DNA of 64,000 nt, from contig QCHZ01000001.1 in the NCBI GenBank assembly GCA_003216955.1, positions 124,001 to 188,000 of the forward strand. The letters run 5' to 3'. The stretch is from Prochlorococcus sp. AG-402-I21 (GTDB lineage: Bacteria; Cyanobacteriota; Cyanobacteriia; PCC-6307; Cyanobiaceae). The notes under the pieces were generated by a model. It was given only the letters and a program-made list of their open reading frames with translations. It had not been told where the DNA came from and ran no database searches. The first letter of the stretch is position 1; each line of letters begins with the position of its first letter. Made by a program: the position numbers and the translations under genes. Shown here in pieces: positions 40,436 to 48,854 of the stretch.

Positions 40436-40768
40436 CTAACTATTGAATTTTTCTAAAGCAGTTAATAATCTTCCCACTCTAGTTCCATTAACTCCAAGAT
40501 CGCCACCACCATATCTTGAAGCGGATTTGATTTGAATCTTCTTATCTACTTTTAAAATCTCCAAGTCATCTGGAAATCTGAAAATCAAACTACGACAAAC
40601 CCCTTTCCAATAATGGTCATTACTCACTAAAACCTTGGTTCTAGGGATTTTCTGCGTAATCGTGACAAGTTGATCAAAGGTCTTGTCAACATCTTCAAAT
40701 TCTTTTTGAAAGAAAACGCAATTTAGTGGATTTAAGCAGGGACTAAGACCTGATTTAGGATCTGGCAT
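40436..40768 (-). CDS. DUF1499 family protein
   Basis: 110 aa. The start (LSPCLNPLNCVFFQ, matching the family's L-x-PC-x-x-PNCV) is followed by VSNDHYWKGVCRSLIFRFPDDLEIL, and RSASRYGGGDLGVN-type KSASRYGGGDLGVNGTRV is the family's diagnostic C-terminal motif (R/S-x-S-R-x-G-x-x-DLG-x-NRxRV). Function unknown; common in cyanobacteria and plastids. Confidence 0.9.
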   Translation of the reverse strand: MPDPKSGLSPCLNPLNCVFFQKEFEDVDKTFDQLVTITQKIPRTKVLVSNDHYWKGVCRSLIFRFPDDLEILKVDKKIQIKSASRYGGGDLGVNGTRVGRLLTALEKFNS

Positions 40769-40928
40769 ATTTTCTATTAGTTCATATATTGATCATGACA
40801 AAAAGTTTATTCCCCCTGGTCTTGTTTTTCATTAACTTATTAATCAGTTATGTCTAGTTCTCCCTACCTAAAATTACTCATGGGAAAAAGAATTTTCAAT
40901 TAGGTTAAAATCAAAAGCCTTTTTGAAC

Positions 40929-41024
40929 GTGAAACGATTAGATAAGACAGGGATGATGCTAATTGTTTTCAGTGTGGCATCAACACTACCTTATCAGTTT
41001 CATTATCTCTCTTCTATGAGTTAA
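40929..41024 (+). CDS. possible membrane peptide, 31 aa, GTG start
   Basis: KRLDKTGMMLIVFSVASTLP followed by YQFHYLSSMS. One short hydrophobic segment. It ends six bases before the convergent nitroreductase stop. Weak support. Confidence 0.3.
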   Translation: MKRLDKTGMMLIVFSVASTLPYQFHYLSSMS

Positions 41025-41030
41025 ATAAAA

Positions 41031-41582
41031 TTATTCCCTCTCTCGATAGATAGTGCTAATTAAAGGTCTTTTGATTAAAGGCGGCTCAGTCCCATACCCA
41101 ATCCATATAAAACCAATAATTTCTTCCTCGCTTGGGTTTATTTGTGCAATTTTATAGGTATTAGGTTCTTTAGTGATTTGTCCTGTTGACCACTTGCACC
41201 CAACATCATCAGCAACAAGTGAAAGCGACAGGTTTTGAATCGCGCAAGCACAAGCAGCATAATCTTCGAGTTTTTGAACTTTATTATTAGTACATACTTG
41301 AGTGGCAATAAGCAAATGAGAAGGGTTTAGCATTTTGTCTCTTATCTTTTTCAAACTAGATTCATCTATTGTCATATCACCAAACTTCAGAGTCAGCTGG
41401 AATTGATATAGAAGTTCCCTTTTTTTTATCCCAATGCTGGTAAAACGCCATGGGAAAGTCCTTCTGTGGCAGGGTGCCTGATTAGCTGCAAATATTGATT
41501 TTTCAATTACTCCTCTAGGAACACGTTTTTTAGAAAAGATATGAAGTGTCCTTCTTTTTTTAATTGCTTCAGCTATATCCAT
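41031..41582 (-). CDS. nitroreductase family protein
   Basis: 183 aa FMN-dependent fold. AIKKRRTLHIFSKKRVPRGV carries the RRS/T-R-x-F start, NQAPCHRRTFPWRFTSIG matches the A-P-S-x-x-N-x-x-P-W-x-F motif with substitutions, and EEEIIGFIWIGYGTEPP matches the C-terminal I-G-x-G segment. Substrate unknown; such enzymes reduce nitro- or flavin-like compounds with NAD(P)H. Confidence 0.88.
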   Translation of the reverse strand: MDIAEAIKKRRTLHIFSKKRVPRGVIEKSIFAANQAPCHRRTFPWRFTSIGIKKRELLYQFQLTLKFGDMTIDESSLKKIRDKMLNPSHLLIATQVCTNNKVQKLEDYAACACAIQNLSLSLVADDVGCKWSTGQITKEPNTYKIAQINPSEEEIIGFIWIGYGTEPPLIKRPLISTIYRERE

Positions 41583-41734
41583 GATTTTTTCTTGACGTTA
41601 TTAACTAGACTATTAGCCATAGTGAAAATTTTACAAAAAGTTAGTTTAGAGACCTGTATAAATAAAAAGCGTTTAAATCATCTCCAGATTGAATCTCACA
41701 TCTAAAAAAACCATGATTAGTTGAAAATCACTTA

Positions 41735-42004
41735 TTAAGCAACTTTGTCAAGAATTACATTTGATGGTTTTGAAAATAACGAGACGACTTGGCCCATGGG
41801 CGTCTTGAATACGCGTTCGACAATTTCTCCATCATTGATAATTACCTTCGTATTCAAGGAACCAGAAGGTAGATTTACAGATCTTTTTTTTAGAAGAATC
41901 TCTAGCTCTGGATACTGATCATTAGGTTTAAGAACCTCTTTTAACTCAGGATGCAGATCTAAGATTGCGTCATCAAAGGCCTTAAACTTTTTCGTTAAAA
42001 CCAT
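41735..42004 (-). CDS. LPSGS-MNTKVI family protein, 89 aa
   Basis: The C-terminal half NLPSGSLNTKVIINDGEIVE then RVFKTPMGQVVSLFS is nearly collinear with 45373-45588 (LPSGSMNTKVIVTKGEIVERVYKTPKGE). The N-terminal half is a helical FDDAILDLHPELKEVLKP. A small beta-hairpin domain of unknown function, paralogous pair. Confidence 0.7.
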   Translation of the reverse strand: MVLTKKFKAFDDAILDLHPELKEVLKPNDQYPELEILLKKRSVNLPSGSLNTKVIINDGEIVERVFKTPMGQVVSLFSKPSNVILDKVA

Positions 42005-42173
42005 ACTTTGAGAAAGCTGTTACTTATGACTTGTAACCTACTGATCTCATTACGTAAAGAGTATTTAAACAAAGACTGAGATAAAATTAATAAGACTTTA
42101 AATAAAGCTTTAATGAGCAAAGAATAAATTCATATAATAAATTTTACTGGTAGCTCAAAGTGCAAACTAGTCA

Positions 42174-42350
42174 TTAATATCTAGTAACATCAACCACTCG
42201 CTGTTCATGATGAGAAATAGACGTTACCTCAGAACTTCTTTCACTTAAAACTGACTGTGTGAAAACAGTAATAGCTGCAATACTTGGTGTAATAGGTAAG
42301 AACATAAACAAGGCGAAAACACTACCGTTAGGTTTAAATAATCTTTGCAT
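42174..42350 (-). CDS. membrane-anchored protein, 58 aa
   Basis: ATG at 42350. NGSVFALFMFLPITPSIAAI is a helix or signal segment, followed by a soluble Ser/His/Val tail. Unknown family. Confidence 0.5.
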   Translation of the reverse strand: MQRLFKPNGSVFALFMFLPITPSIAAITVFTQSVLSERSSEVTSISHHEQRVVDVTRY

Positions 42351-42428
42351 TAATTAATTAAGGGTTTAATAATTATTCTCAACAACTTTTAAGTGATTTG
42401 CGTGTTCGGTTTCCCTTTAAAAAAGGTA

Positions 42429-42641
42429 TTAGTTTGACCTGTAATACCATCTAAACACCTTTGGTCTTTTCCAGAGCATTGAATAAATAGCTTCAAGTGC
42501 CTTTTCAGTTTTAGGCAACTTGCAACTAGGCCATGACTGTTGAGTAATCATTGTGATTATTTCGGAGTCATTCTTATTTCTACATCGGAAGCTACCCATA
42601 AAACCAGAGTAATAGAACTCAGGCAAAAATACATAGAACAA
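42429..42641 (-). CDS. possible small basic protein
   Basis: The frame gives 70 aa from ATG at 42641, or 56 aa from ATG at 42599 (MGSFRCRNKNDSEI). It contains WPSCKLPKTEKALEAIYSML and a basic aromatic end KVFRWYYRSN. It looks moderately protein-like. No family. Confidence 0.4.
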   Translation of the reverse strand: MFYVFLPEFYYSGFMGSFRCRNKNDSEIITMITQQSWPSCKLPKTEKALEAIYSMLWKRPKVFRWYYRSN

Positions 42642-42686
42642 AAAATATTATTCTGCTAGTTAATTATTGGGAAAATAAGCATTAAA

Positions 42687-42713
42687 AAAAGGGGTAATTT
42701 ATCACCCCTTTTG
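42687..42713 (-). terminator. bidirectional intrinsic terminator
   Basis: AAAAGGGGTAA-TTTA-TCACCCCTTTT, followed by the end of the DUF4278 gene on the minus strand 14 bases away. Confidence 0.75.
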
Positions 42714-42726
42714 TATATCCTTTAAA

Positions 42727-42897
42727 TTACTTTTGGTAAGTATTACCTCTGTAAGTTAAGGATGCTTGCATCTGCTTTTTAGCTTCTGCTTGCCTAGATG
42801 TGTAGACGTTACTTCTGTAACTAAGTTCTACAACTTTTTTTGGAGTAGCTTCTTTATGTTGAAGGTACTCTTGGCCTCTGTAAGTAAGAACAGTCAT
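42727..42897 (-). CDS. DUF4278 family protein, 56 aa
   Basis: ATG at 42897. Three copies of a YRG-type repeat are present: LTYRGQEY at the start, LSYRSNVY in the middle and LTYRGNTY near the end. This is the DUF4278 signature of short cyanobacterial proteins of unknown role. A terminator follows. Confidence 0.85.
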   Translation of the reverse strand: MTVLTYRGQEYLQHKEATPKKVVELSYRSNVYTSRQAEAKKQMQASLTYRGNTYQK

Positions 42898-43193
42898 TGC
42901 TCTTTCTTGTAGCGCTCAAGACCCCGTTCCATGTCTCGAGTCTTACTGCAGCTTGTTATTTAGCTGAACGTGTATCAAAAATAACAGAAATTATCTTTAA
43001 ACGATGTTCCTCATGATACATAAAACAGTGAATTATGTAGTGTTAACCGAAATAGTTGTATTTCTTACTAAAAAGGCCCCTTACATCACTAAGAAAGTTA
43101 ATTATTTATCCTCTTTTTTTTTAAACTAAACCAACCTTCCCCTTTTACCCTCTTCTTGCAAAAGTTATAAAAGCACAGAAAAAGGATCCTAAT

Positions 43194-43424
43194 ATGGCAA
43201 AAATTATCAAAGTAATTAAAGACTTAAACCCAGATGAAGCAATATTTTGAAAAATTGAATCAAATGCTTTCATAACATTTCAAGAAGGTAAACCATTTAG
43301 TAACCACACAAAAGCCTCGTTATTGAATACCCAGTTTCTAAAAACTACTATCATTATTAAATTGATCAAAAGAAGAATGAACAAACGAAGTTTTGGATCC
43401 TCTATCCCCATAAATCTATTCTAA
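43194..43424 (+). pseudogene. small frame interrupted by one in-frame TGA
   Basis: ATG at 43194 opens MAKIIKVIKDLNPDEAIF. TGA at 43248-43250 interrupts, and the same frame continues for 57 codons (KIESNAFITFQEGKPFSNHT and on) to TAA at 43422. The continuation reads like protein with no further stop. TGG (Trp) at the TGA would make a 76-aa protein. Confidence 0.4.
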
Positions 43425-43516
43425 TTTAGTTTTTGTTAGGCAAGGCCAGTTATAAAAATGTTAACAATTATGGGCTACAGGAAGTTGGTAAGCAGTTAAA
43501 AGAATATGTATGATTT

Positions 43517-43774
43517 TCAATCCGATTTAAAAGGCCTACCACCTTTACTTAAATAATCCATATATTTATCAGACTCTTTGAGGTAATAATTCCTACTTTG
43601 ACCAATATATCTAGCTTCAATTAAGAGATCCGTAACTTCAGGCCAAAAAGATTCAGGGACCAACTCAAGAGGATTAATAGCATTTGGATTCCAATTTAAC
43701 TCAGTCAAAAATAGAAACCAAATCGACTTGCACTTAATGAAATAAGATAAACAATCTGAATTAAAATTATTCAT
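43517..43774 (-). CDS. hypothetical protein, 85 aa
   Basis: Its start overlaps the purT stop by eight bases, implying co-translation. Aromatic-rich start (FIKCKSIWFLFLTELNW), then NPLELVPESFWPEVTDLLIE and a basic end GGRPFKSD. Soluble; no domain recognised. A link to purine synthesis is suggested only by coupling. Confidence 0.6.
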   Translation of the reverse strand: MNNFNSDCLSYFIKCKSIWFLFLTELNWNPNAINPLELVPESFWPEVTDLLIEARYIGQSRNYYLKESDKYMDYLSKGGRPFKSD

Positions 43775-44936
43775 TTATAAATTGGACTGATTGAGCTGCT
43801 TTATCAGCTTTGATTCTTGCCTCATCGAGGGTTTGAGCTTTTGCTACAGCTACTCCCATTCGACGACCTTCAGTAGAGCTCGGTTTGCCAAAAATAAATA
43901 CACCTGTATTCGATTGACTTAAGGCATCATCAAGTCCCGTAAAAGCTATGTTTGAAGTTTTCTGGGAAGCCAAAATCACTCTGCTCGCAGAAGCTTCATG
44001 ACAAACTATTTCTGGAATTGGGATACCTAAGACAGCTCTAAGGTGTAATTCAAACTCATTTAGATTTTGGCTAATCAAAGTTACTAAGCCTGTGTCATGT
44101 GGTCTTGGTGACAGCTCTGAAAAAATCACCTCCTCGCCCTTAATAAAAAATTCAACGCCAAACAAACCAACTCCACCAAGATTATCAGTGACACATTTGG
44201 CTATCTTTTGAGCCTTATCTAAAACACTTTCACTTAATATAGCTGGTTGCCAACTACATTGATAATCTCCATTCTTTTGCTCGTGTCCTATCGGTGCACA
44301 AAATAATGTTTTACCATTAAATTGCCTAATAGTTAATAAAGTAATTTCTAAATCAAAATCAATAAATTCCTCTAATATAATTTTATTTGATTTACCTCTT
44401 GATTTTTCAATAGCCAAATCCCAAGCCTGGACTAAATCATTTTTATTATTAACTAAACTTTGTCCTTTACCTGAAGAACTCATAACTGGCTTAATTAATA
44501 AAGGATAACCAATCTCCTCTGCAAGCAAATTAAGCTCGGATTTATTCATCGCATAACTAAATTTTGCAGTTCTTATATATAGTTCGTTAGCAGCTAAATC
44601 TCTGATTTTGTCTCTATTCATTGTTATTTCAGTAGCTCTAGCATTTGGTATTACTGTTATTTTCTGTTCGATTTCCTTTAATACATCTACTGCAAGAGCC
44701 TCAATTTCAGGAATAATTATATCAGGATTACATTTATATATCACTTCTTTTAATTGACTACCATCATTCATATTTAATACTTCGAATTGATCAGCTATCT
44801 GCATCGCTGGCGCATCATTATATCTATCACATGCAATAACATAACAACCTAATCTTTTTGCTGCTATTGCCACCTCTTTACCTAATTCTCCGCTACCTAA
44901 AAGCATTATTTTCTTTGGAAAAACGTTCATAATCAT
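43767..44936 (-). CDS. purT: formate-dependent phosphoribosylglycinamide formyltransferase
   Basis: 389 aa ATP-grasp enzyme, the usual PurT length. It has IMLLGSGELGKEVAIAAKRLG at the N-terminus, the central KPVMSSSGKGQS ATP loop, and the C-terminal ELSPRPHDTGLVTLISQ motif diagnostic of PurT/PurK. It converts GAR, formate and ATP to FGAR in purine synthesis without folate. ATG at 44936 is used; an in-frame ATG three codons later (MNVFPKK) is also possible. Confidence 0.95.
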   Translation of the reverse strand: MIMNVFPKKIMLLGSGELGKEVAIAAKRLGCYVIACDRYNDAPAMQIADQFEVLNMNDGSQLKEVIYKCNPDIIIPEIEALAVDVLKEIEQKITVIPNARATEITMNRDKIRDLAANELYIRTAKFSYAMNKSELNLLAEEIGYPLLIKPVMSSSGKGQSLVNNKNDLVQAWDLAIEKSRGKSNKIILEEFIDFDLEITLLTIRQFNGKTLFCAPIGHEQKNGDYQCSWQPAILSESVLDKAQKIAKCVTDNLGGVGLFGVEFFIKGEEVIFSELSPRPHDTGLVTLISQNLNEFELHLRAVLGIPIPEIVCHEASASRVILASQKTSNIAFTGLDDALSQSNTGVFIFGKPSSTEGRRMGVAVAKAQTLDEARIKADKAAQSVQFINE

Positions 44937-45372
44937 ATCTATAGGTCAAAAATATAAATTAATATAATATCTCTTAAACATAAATGAAAATAAAAAAAAG
45001 AAGTAGAAATTAACAGAGAAACTAAAAGGAAAAAATTATTCTTAGTACAAGAGAGCGATTGTTGTTGATAGATAAAATCAATTGATCATTCGCGATTGTT
45101 TTTCGACTCAATAAGATAGAAGAATGATATGTCCACCACAACATGTGATTTTTGGATAACTGCTTTTGAGTAAAGCAATGTTATTGATTTTGGACATTAG
45201 GTACAACCCTTTTGAAAACAATGAAAACAAGCTTATAAAACAATTCCTAATCCAAAAACTATATCTAATCTTTTCACGTTAGTCCTATAAAGAGCTGACT
45301 AGGTATACAAGCTCTTTACGAGTGGTGAAAAGTTAGTTAAAAGGAAGTGATAACTTCGGCTTATTTATTGGA
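44937..45372. other. 436-bp gap between divergent purT and 45373
   Basis: Only very short frames are present (34 codons at about 45179, 14 codons at about 45133). I see no clear terminator, repeat or known RNA. It must h the two divergent promoters. Confidence 0.4.
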
Positions 45373-45588
45373 ATGGTTGCTAAGAAGAAGATTAAAGACT
45401 TCAAGGATTTGGATCAGTTCCCAAATTTAAAAGAAGCTCTTGTGCCAGCTATTAAGACATTGCCCTCAGGTTCAATGAATACTAAAGTAATCGTTACTAA
45501 AGGGGAAATTGTAGAGAGAGTTTATAAAACACCAAAAGGTGAAATTATATCTCTTTTCGCAAATGACATATCCAAACAAGCTGCCTAA
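45373..45588 (+). CDS. LPSGS-MNTKVI family protein, 71 aa
   Basis: KKIKDFKDLDQFPNLKEALV then TLPSGSMNTKVIVTKGEIVE and RVYKTPKGEIISLF. It is the compact paralog of 41735-42004 and lacks that protein's longer linker. Likely a small beta domain; function unknown. Confidence 0.7.
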   Translation: MVAKKKIKDFKDLDQFPNLKEALVPAIKTLPSGSMNTKVIVTKGEIVERVYKTPKGEIISLFANDISKQAA

Positions 45589-45730
45589 ATTCTCTACTTA
45601 AAATCAATTACTTTAGTATTTTCTATAGAAAGGGCTGGATCATATTGTCAGCACAACAAGAAAAGAGGGCAAAGAGAACATCCAATATTGAGCAGATCTG
45701 TAAACCTAGTTTATAGTTTTTAATTGCTCA

Positions 45731-46123
45731 ATGTCTTCTAAAGAAGAAATCCTATCCATCCTAGAAGCCTTTGCCTCAACAGAGAGAATGGGATCATTCT
45801 TTTTAGACAATGCAACCCCCGACTTTTTATTTATAAGACCAAGCGGAAATCCCATTGACGCAAAAGGTTTTCAAGAGATGTGGTCCTCAGGAGATCTTGT
45901 ATTACAAACCGCAGAAGTTACAAAGGTGCACAAATTTGAACTCTTAGGTTCAAATGCTGCAATGTGCGTTTTCACCCTAGGCTCAAAATTTACTTATAAA
46001 GGGACTCAGAATGATGACCTCCCTACAGTCACTTCGATTTTTAAAAAAATTGATGAGAAATGGAAAGTAGCGTGGATGCAAAGATCTTCAGGCCAGTCAG
46101 ATATGAGCTTATGGAACGACTAA
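45731..46123 (+). CDS. NTF2-like (SnoaL/DUF4440-type) protein
   Basis: 130 aa. An N-terminal helix (KEEILSILEAFASTERMGSF), then IRPSGNPIDAKGFQEMWSSG and a four-strand end with TSIFKKIDEKWKVAWMQRSS. The cone-shaped NTF2-like fold is inferred from the strand pattern and the W-x-x-xWMQ ending. It could be an enzyme or a small-ligand binder. Confidence 0.8.
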   Translation: MSSKEEILSILEAFASTERMGSFFLDNATPDFLFIRPSGNPIDAKGFQEMWSSGDLVLQTAEVTKVHKFELLGSNAAMCVFTLGSKFTYKGTQNDDLPTVTSIFKKIDEKWKVAWMQRSSGQSDMSLWND

Positions 46124-46237
46124 TTTATATTTCCTTCTTAATGGTTAAGTATTCGTAAATTCTATTTATATCCTTACGTCTGAAGTAATCATTCAACAAG
46201 AAAGATAACTTAATAGAGAAAGAGTTAATAGTCGTAA

Positions 46238-46414
46238 ATGCAAGAAAAGCCAAATGTTGAAGAGTTGATTGCAGAATCAATGACATTGCTCTTAATTAGA
46301 GCGCAAAAACTACCTAGAAGAGAAAGGCTAGCAATTGCTCAAGAGTTTAAGGAATGGCTTAATGGTAGTTGCAAAGTGGAAGATATATTGATCCTAGATA
46401 CAAGAATCAAATAG
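46238..46414 (+). CDS. small helical protein, 58 aa
   Basis: ATG at 46238. NVEELIAESMTLLLIRAQKL then RRERLAIAQEFKEWLNGSCK, two helices and a short end. Soluble with one Cys. Unknown family. Confidence 0.55.
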   Translation: MQEKPNVEELIAESMTLLLIRAQKLPRRERLAIAQEFKEWLNGSCKVEDILILDTRIK

Positions 46415-46508
46415 AAATAACTACATAAAGTTGATAATCATCAATATTACTGAAATAATATGCATTGCGTTAATCACGAGCTAATCAAACAAAAAGCCAT
46501 TAAAAAAA

Positions 46509-46540
46509 GCCCCTTCCGTAATGACAGAGAAGGGGCTTTT
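46509..46540 (-). terminator. terminator of the hli cluster
   Basis: AGCCCCTT-N13-AAGGGGCT with A and T tracts outside. On the minus strand it ends the four-gene hli unit. A near copy is at 57418-57450. Confidence 0.85.
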
Positions 46541-46561
46541 TATTTGATTAGAAAATTAGGA

Positions 46562-46687
46562 CTAAACAATTCCTGGAATGATCCAGCCTGTAATTCCGTA
46601 GTTAATCACAGCTGCAAAGAAACCCATCATTGCTAGACGACCATTCATTTGTTCGGCTGTCTTCCAGTAGTTAATTTCTTTGTTCAT
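46562..46687 (-). CDS. hli: high-light-inducible protein, 41 aa
   Basis: MNKEINYWKTAEQMNGRLAM then MGFFAAVINYGITGWIIPGI. Hlip helix with ExxNGRxAMMG. It overlaps the upstream hli stop in TAATG, so it is translationally coupled. Last gene of the cluster before the terminator. Confidence 0.9.
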   Translation of the reverse strand: MNKEINYWKTAEQMNGRLAMMGFFAAVINYGITGWIIPGIV

Positions 46688-46833
46688 TACACGAAACCTG
46701 GAATGATTTGACCTGTTGTTAGATATGCACCGACAAGAGCCAAGCAGCCAACAGATGCAGCAAGACCATTAAGTCTTTCGGCAATTACTTTGCCTTCTTC
46801 GACACGTGGAGTTTCTGTAGTTTGGTTTTTCAT
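46687..46833 (-). CDS. hli: high-light-inducible-like protein, 48 aa
   Basis: EEGKVIAERLNGLAASVGCL then ALVGAYLTTGQIIPGFV. The chlorophyll-binding motif is ERLNGLAAS in place of ExxNGRxAM, a degenerate version, but the TTGQIIPG end is intact. The start overlaps the upstream gene's stop region and its own stop overlaps the next ATG. Confidence 0.85.
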   Translation of the reverse strand: MKNQTTETPRVEEGKVIAERLNGLAASVGCLALVGAYLTTGQIIPGFV

Positions 46834-46952
46834 TAAACGACACCTGGGATTAGTTGACCGGTTGTTAGGTAGATACCTGTTAGTAGAACGAATGCCATCA
46901 TGGCTGGTCTGCCGATGCTTCTTTCTAGGATTGTTTTGTTAGATGGTTGCAT
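46833..46952 (-). CDS. hli: high-light-inducible-like protein, 39 aa
   Basis: I use ATG at 46952 because Hlip homology starts there. NKTILERSIGRPAMMAFVLL then GIYLTTGQLIPGVV. The motif is ERSIGRPAMM (usual E-x-x-NGRxAM), again shifted from consensus. It overlaps the downstream hli by one base (TAATG). Confidence 0.85.
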   Translation of the reverse strand: MQPSNKTILERSIGRPAMMAFVLLTGIYLTTGQLIPGVV

Positions 46953-46972
46953 TGTGATGATTAAGTATTGGT

Positions 46973-47179
46973 TTAAAAAATTCCAGGAATGATTTGACCT
47001 GTTGAGAAGTATGAAACCAAAAGACTGATCATTCCGATCATTGCCCAACGGCCATTTGTCTTTTCAGCTTCTTCTGGATAGCTTGTGTAGTCCTCTACAA
47101 GCTGAGGCTGTGTTTCACGGCCAAAGATATTTTGCTTGCCGTACTCAGTGATTACTTGAGATGAGGATGAAGTGGTCAT
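46973..47179 (-). CDS. hli: high-light-inducible protein with ITEYGKQN N-terminus, 68 aa
   Basis: Ser-rich start, VITEYGKQNIFGRETQPQLV, then EEAEKTNGRWAMIGMISLLV and TGQIIPGIF. The first gene of the four-gene cluster, most similar to 5281-5577. Thylakoid chlorophyll/carotenoid-binding stress protein. An HLR1 site lies 17 bases upstream. Confidence 0.92.
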   Translation of the reverse strand: MTTSSSSQVITEYGKQNIFGRETQPQLVEDYTSYPEEAEKTNGRWAMIGMISLLVSYFSTGQIIPGIF

Positions 47180-47195
47180 TACTGGAATTGCGTTG

Positions 47196-47213
47196 ATGTA
47201 AAGTAATGTAAAG
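47196..47213 (-). promoter_or_regulatory. HLR1 (RpaB) site upstream of hli cluster
   Basis: On the minus strand CTTTACATTACTTTACAT provides two TTTACAT half-sites at 10-base spacing, matching HLR1. Same motif type as 5721-5749, supporting a shared RpaB-dependent high-light response. Confidence 0.75.
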
Positions 47214-47376
47214 CATGAGTTTTCTAGAAGAAAGATACGGTCGAGTACGGCTTCTTCTAATCATTAATTACTACGATGCCCAAACACTAAATACATCAAC
47301 TAATTAGAGAGATATCTATACTAATGATTAGATTTATTGATGGTCCTGATAAGGATAAATAGCCCGAACTGGTTAG

Positions 47377-47571
47377 CACTACTTCAAAAAGTCTGTAGTT
47401 GATACATCAGGAAAAGTTTTAACTATCTACGGTAATAGTGATGTATTTAATCGTGTAAACCTATACCTTGGTATGGAAGTAATGCATGAGCGTAGTGCTC
47501 ACAACTTCCCACTTGGACAAGCAGATGCTAATTTTACTTCTTTAGTTATTCTTGAACCTGTAATCAATTAA
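47377..47571 (+). pseudogene. psbA (D1 protein) 3'-end remnant
   Basis: Sixty-four sense codons read [20 protein letters not shown], then [20 protein letters not shown], the end of D1 (normally SVVD[34 protein letters not shown]). The frame is preceded by TAG and no upstream D1 sequence remains. LDLA, the D1 processing site, is changed to LGQA, so it is decayed. It lies divergent from the hli cluster. Confidence 0.85.
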
Positions 47572-47668
47572 GTCCTTAAACTAGTTTTTTAGACCCTCTT
47601 TTAGGGTATTTTAAACTTTTTTGATTTAGTAAAAGTTAAAAGAGAGTAACTAAAAAAACATTAAAACA

Positions 47669-47932
47669 TTATTCAAGCGGCTCAAGCTTGTAAACAATAT
47701 CTTTGCAGTTGTTTGCTTTGTCCCACTCCCTAGCAAATGGATTATCAAGTATTTTTATAAAAGCTTCTAAGCTTGTGACGTTATAAAAAGAATGGGATTT
47801 ATGGTCAGTGATTTTGTTTAAGTCATAATCAACGACTACTCCATCACCATATTCCTTGACGAACCTTTCAATCGTTTCTTCATAGTATTCAAACGAGCAA
47901 TCAAACGTACATACAATAAAAAGCTTTTCCAT
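47669..47932 (-). CDS. DHK/WDK-family hypothetical protein, 87 aa
   Basis: I use ATG at 47932 (MEKLFIVCTFDCSFEYYEET). The core is KITDHKSHSFYNV and the C-terminal EWDKANNCKDIVYKLEPLE. Paralogs: 49464-49727 (intact) and 61125-61384 (frameshifted). The layout (strand, helix, strand with DHK-x-H, helix, FDK/WDK-x-NNCKD) suggests a compact ferredoxin-like domain similar in size to DUF3764. Function unknown. Confidence 0.75.
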   Translation of the reverse strand: MEKLFIVCTFDCSFEYYEETIERFVKEYGDGVVVDYDLNKITDHKSHSFYNVTSLEAFIKILDNPFAREWDKANNCKDIVYKLEPLE

Positions 47933-47936
47933 TAAA

Positions 47937-48323
47937 TTAAACCCTGCTATAACCAAGCTTGCTCTCATAGATTTTCAATGGCAATCCAGTTTCTTCCATT
48001 ACGGCTTTACATTTATCTCCAACAGTTCCATAAACCTCAACACTGAAATTGTCGCCAAGTTCTGCATGACCCTGTAAATATTCCCTTACAGGTGGATTAG
48101 CTAGATGAGAGAGGAAAGCCTCGTCATTTTTATAAACTTCGGACCAAACGAAACAAAGAGAATTATCTGGATCCTGATCAAAAGTATGGTGCAACATTCC
48201 TGGTTCTGACTCCTCAACAGCCTTATCAGTTTTAGCAGCGAGTAATAAATATTCTTGAACTTTATCTGGCTTAACTTGAATACGAGCAAGAAGAATGAAA
48301 GGTGTTTTGGCTCCAAATGACAT
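47937..48323 (-). CDS. antibiotic biosynthesis monooxygenase (ABM) domain protein
   Basis: 128 aa. PFILLARIQVKPDKVQEYLL starts the dimeric alpha-beta barrel, EESEPGMLHHTFDQDPDN matches E-x-x-PGxLxxxxxxDxxD, and FVWSEVYKNDEAFLSHLAN matches the FVWxExYxD-x-xAxxxH motif. ABM-domain proteins include quinol monooxygenases and heme-degrading enzymes. The exact role cannot be read. Confidence 0.85.
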   Translation of the reverse strand: MSFGAKTPFILLARIQVKPDKVQEYLLLAAKTDKAVEESEPGMLHHTFDQDPDNSLCFVWSEVYKNDEAFLSHLANPPVREYLQGHAELGDNFSVEVYGTVGDKCKAVMEETGLPLKIYESKLGYSRV

Positions 48324-48658
48324 TAATTTTTCTCCGTTAGAACTAACAATTGCATATTTAATTTAAAGATGCTGTAGTGTTAGGTCATCTCTTCAGCTTC
48401 TTCTGACATAACCATTTTAATTTTCAAGAAATCTCGATATTCAAATTCAGGGCATTAAAAACAAAAAGAACAAAATCAAACTGTTCTGTTTCAATGGATG
48501 AGGCAGGAACAAGATAATTGATATATACGTTTTAGATCCATATTCAGGACATTTTCAATACCCACCGAACAGAACAGCGTTAATACTCAACTTTCTTTTT
48601 TATGTAGACAAAATCAGTATTTTATTACAACGCTGTTATGTGAGTGCCTACTACGACT

Positions 48659-48811
48659 ATGGATTCTTATACAAAAGAAACTCATAGGTACGCTTTTGAG
48701 CTCGTTAAATCGGCAAGATCAATGACAGTAGATATAGCCGAAAAGTTACAACATATCAAACAATTGAGATTTAACTATCAACTCAAAGCTTTAAGGAAAA
48801 GGATCAACTAA
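48659..48811 (+). CDS. small basic helical protein, 50 aa
   Basis: ATG at 48659. MDSYTKETHRYAFELVKSAR then SMTVDIAEKLQHIKQLRFNY and a basic end. Soluble two-helix peptide. Unknown family. Confidence 0.55.
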   Translation: MDSYTKETHRYAFELVKSARSMTVDIAEKLQHIKQLRFNYQLKALRKRIN

Positions 48812-48854
48812 GGAGGTGCTGAAACCTATTTTTTATTATTTTTCAGTCAAGGTT

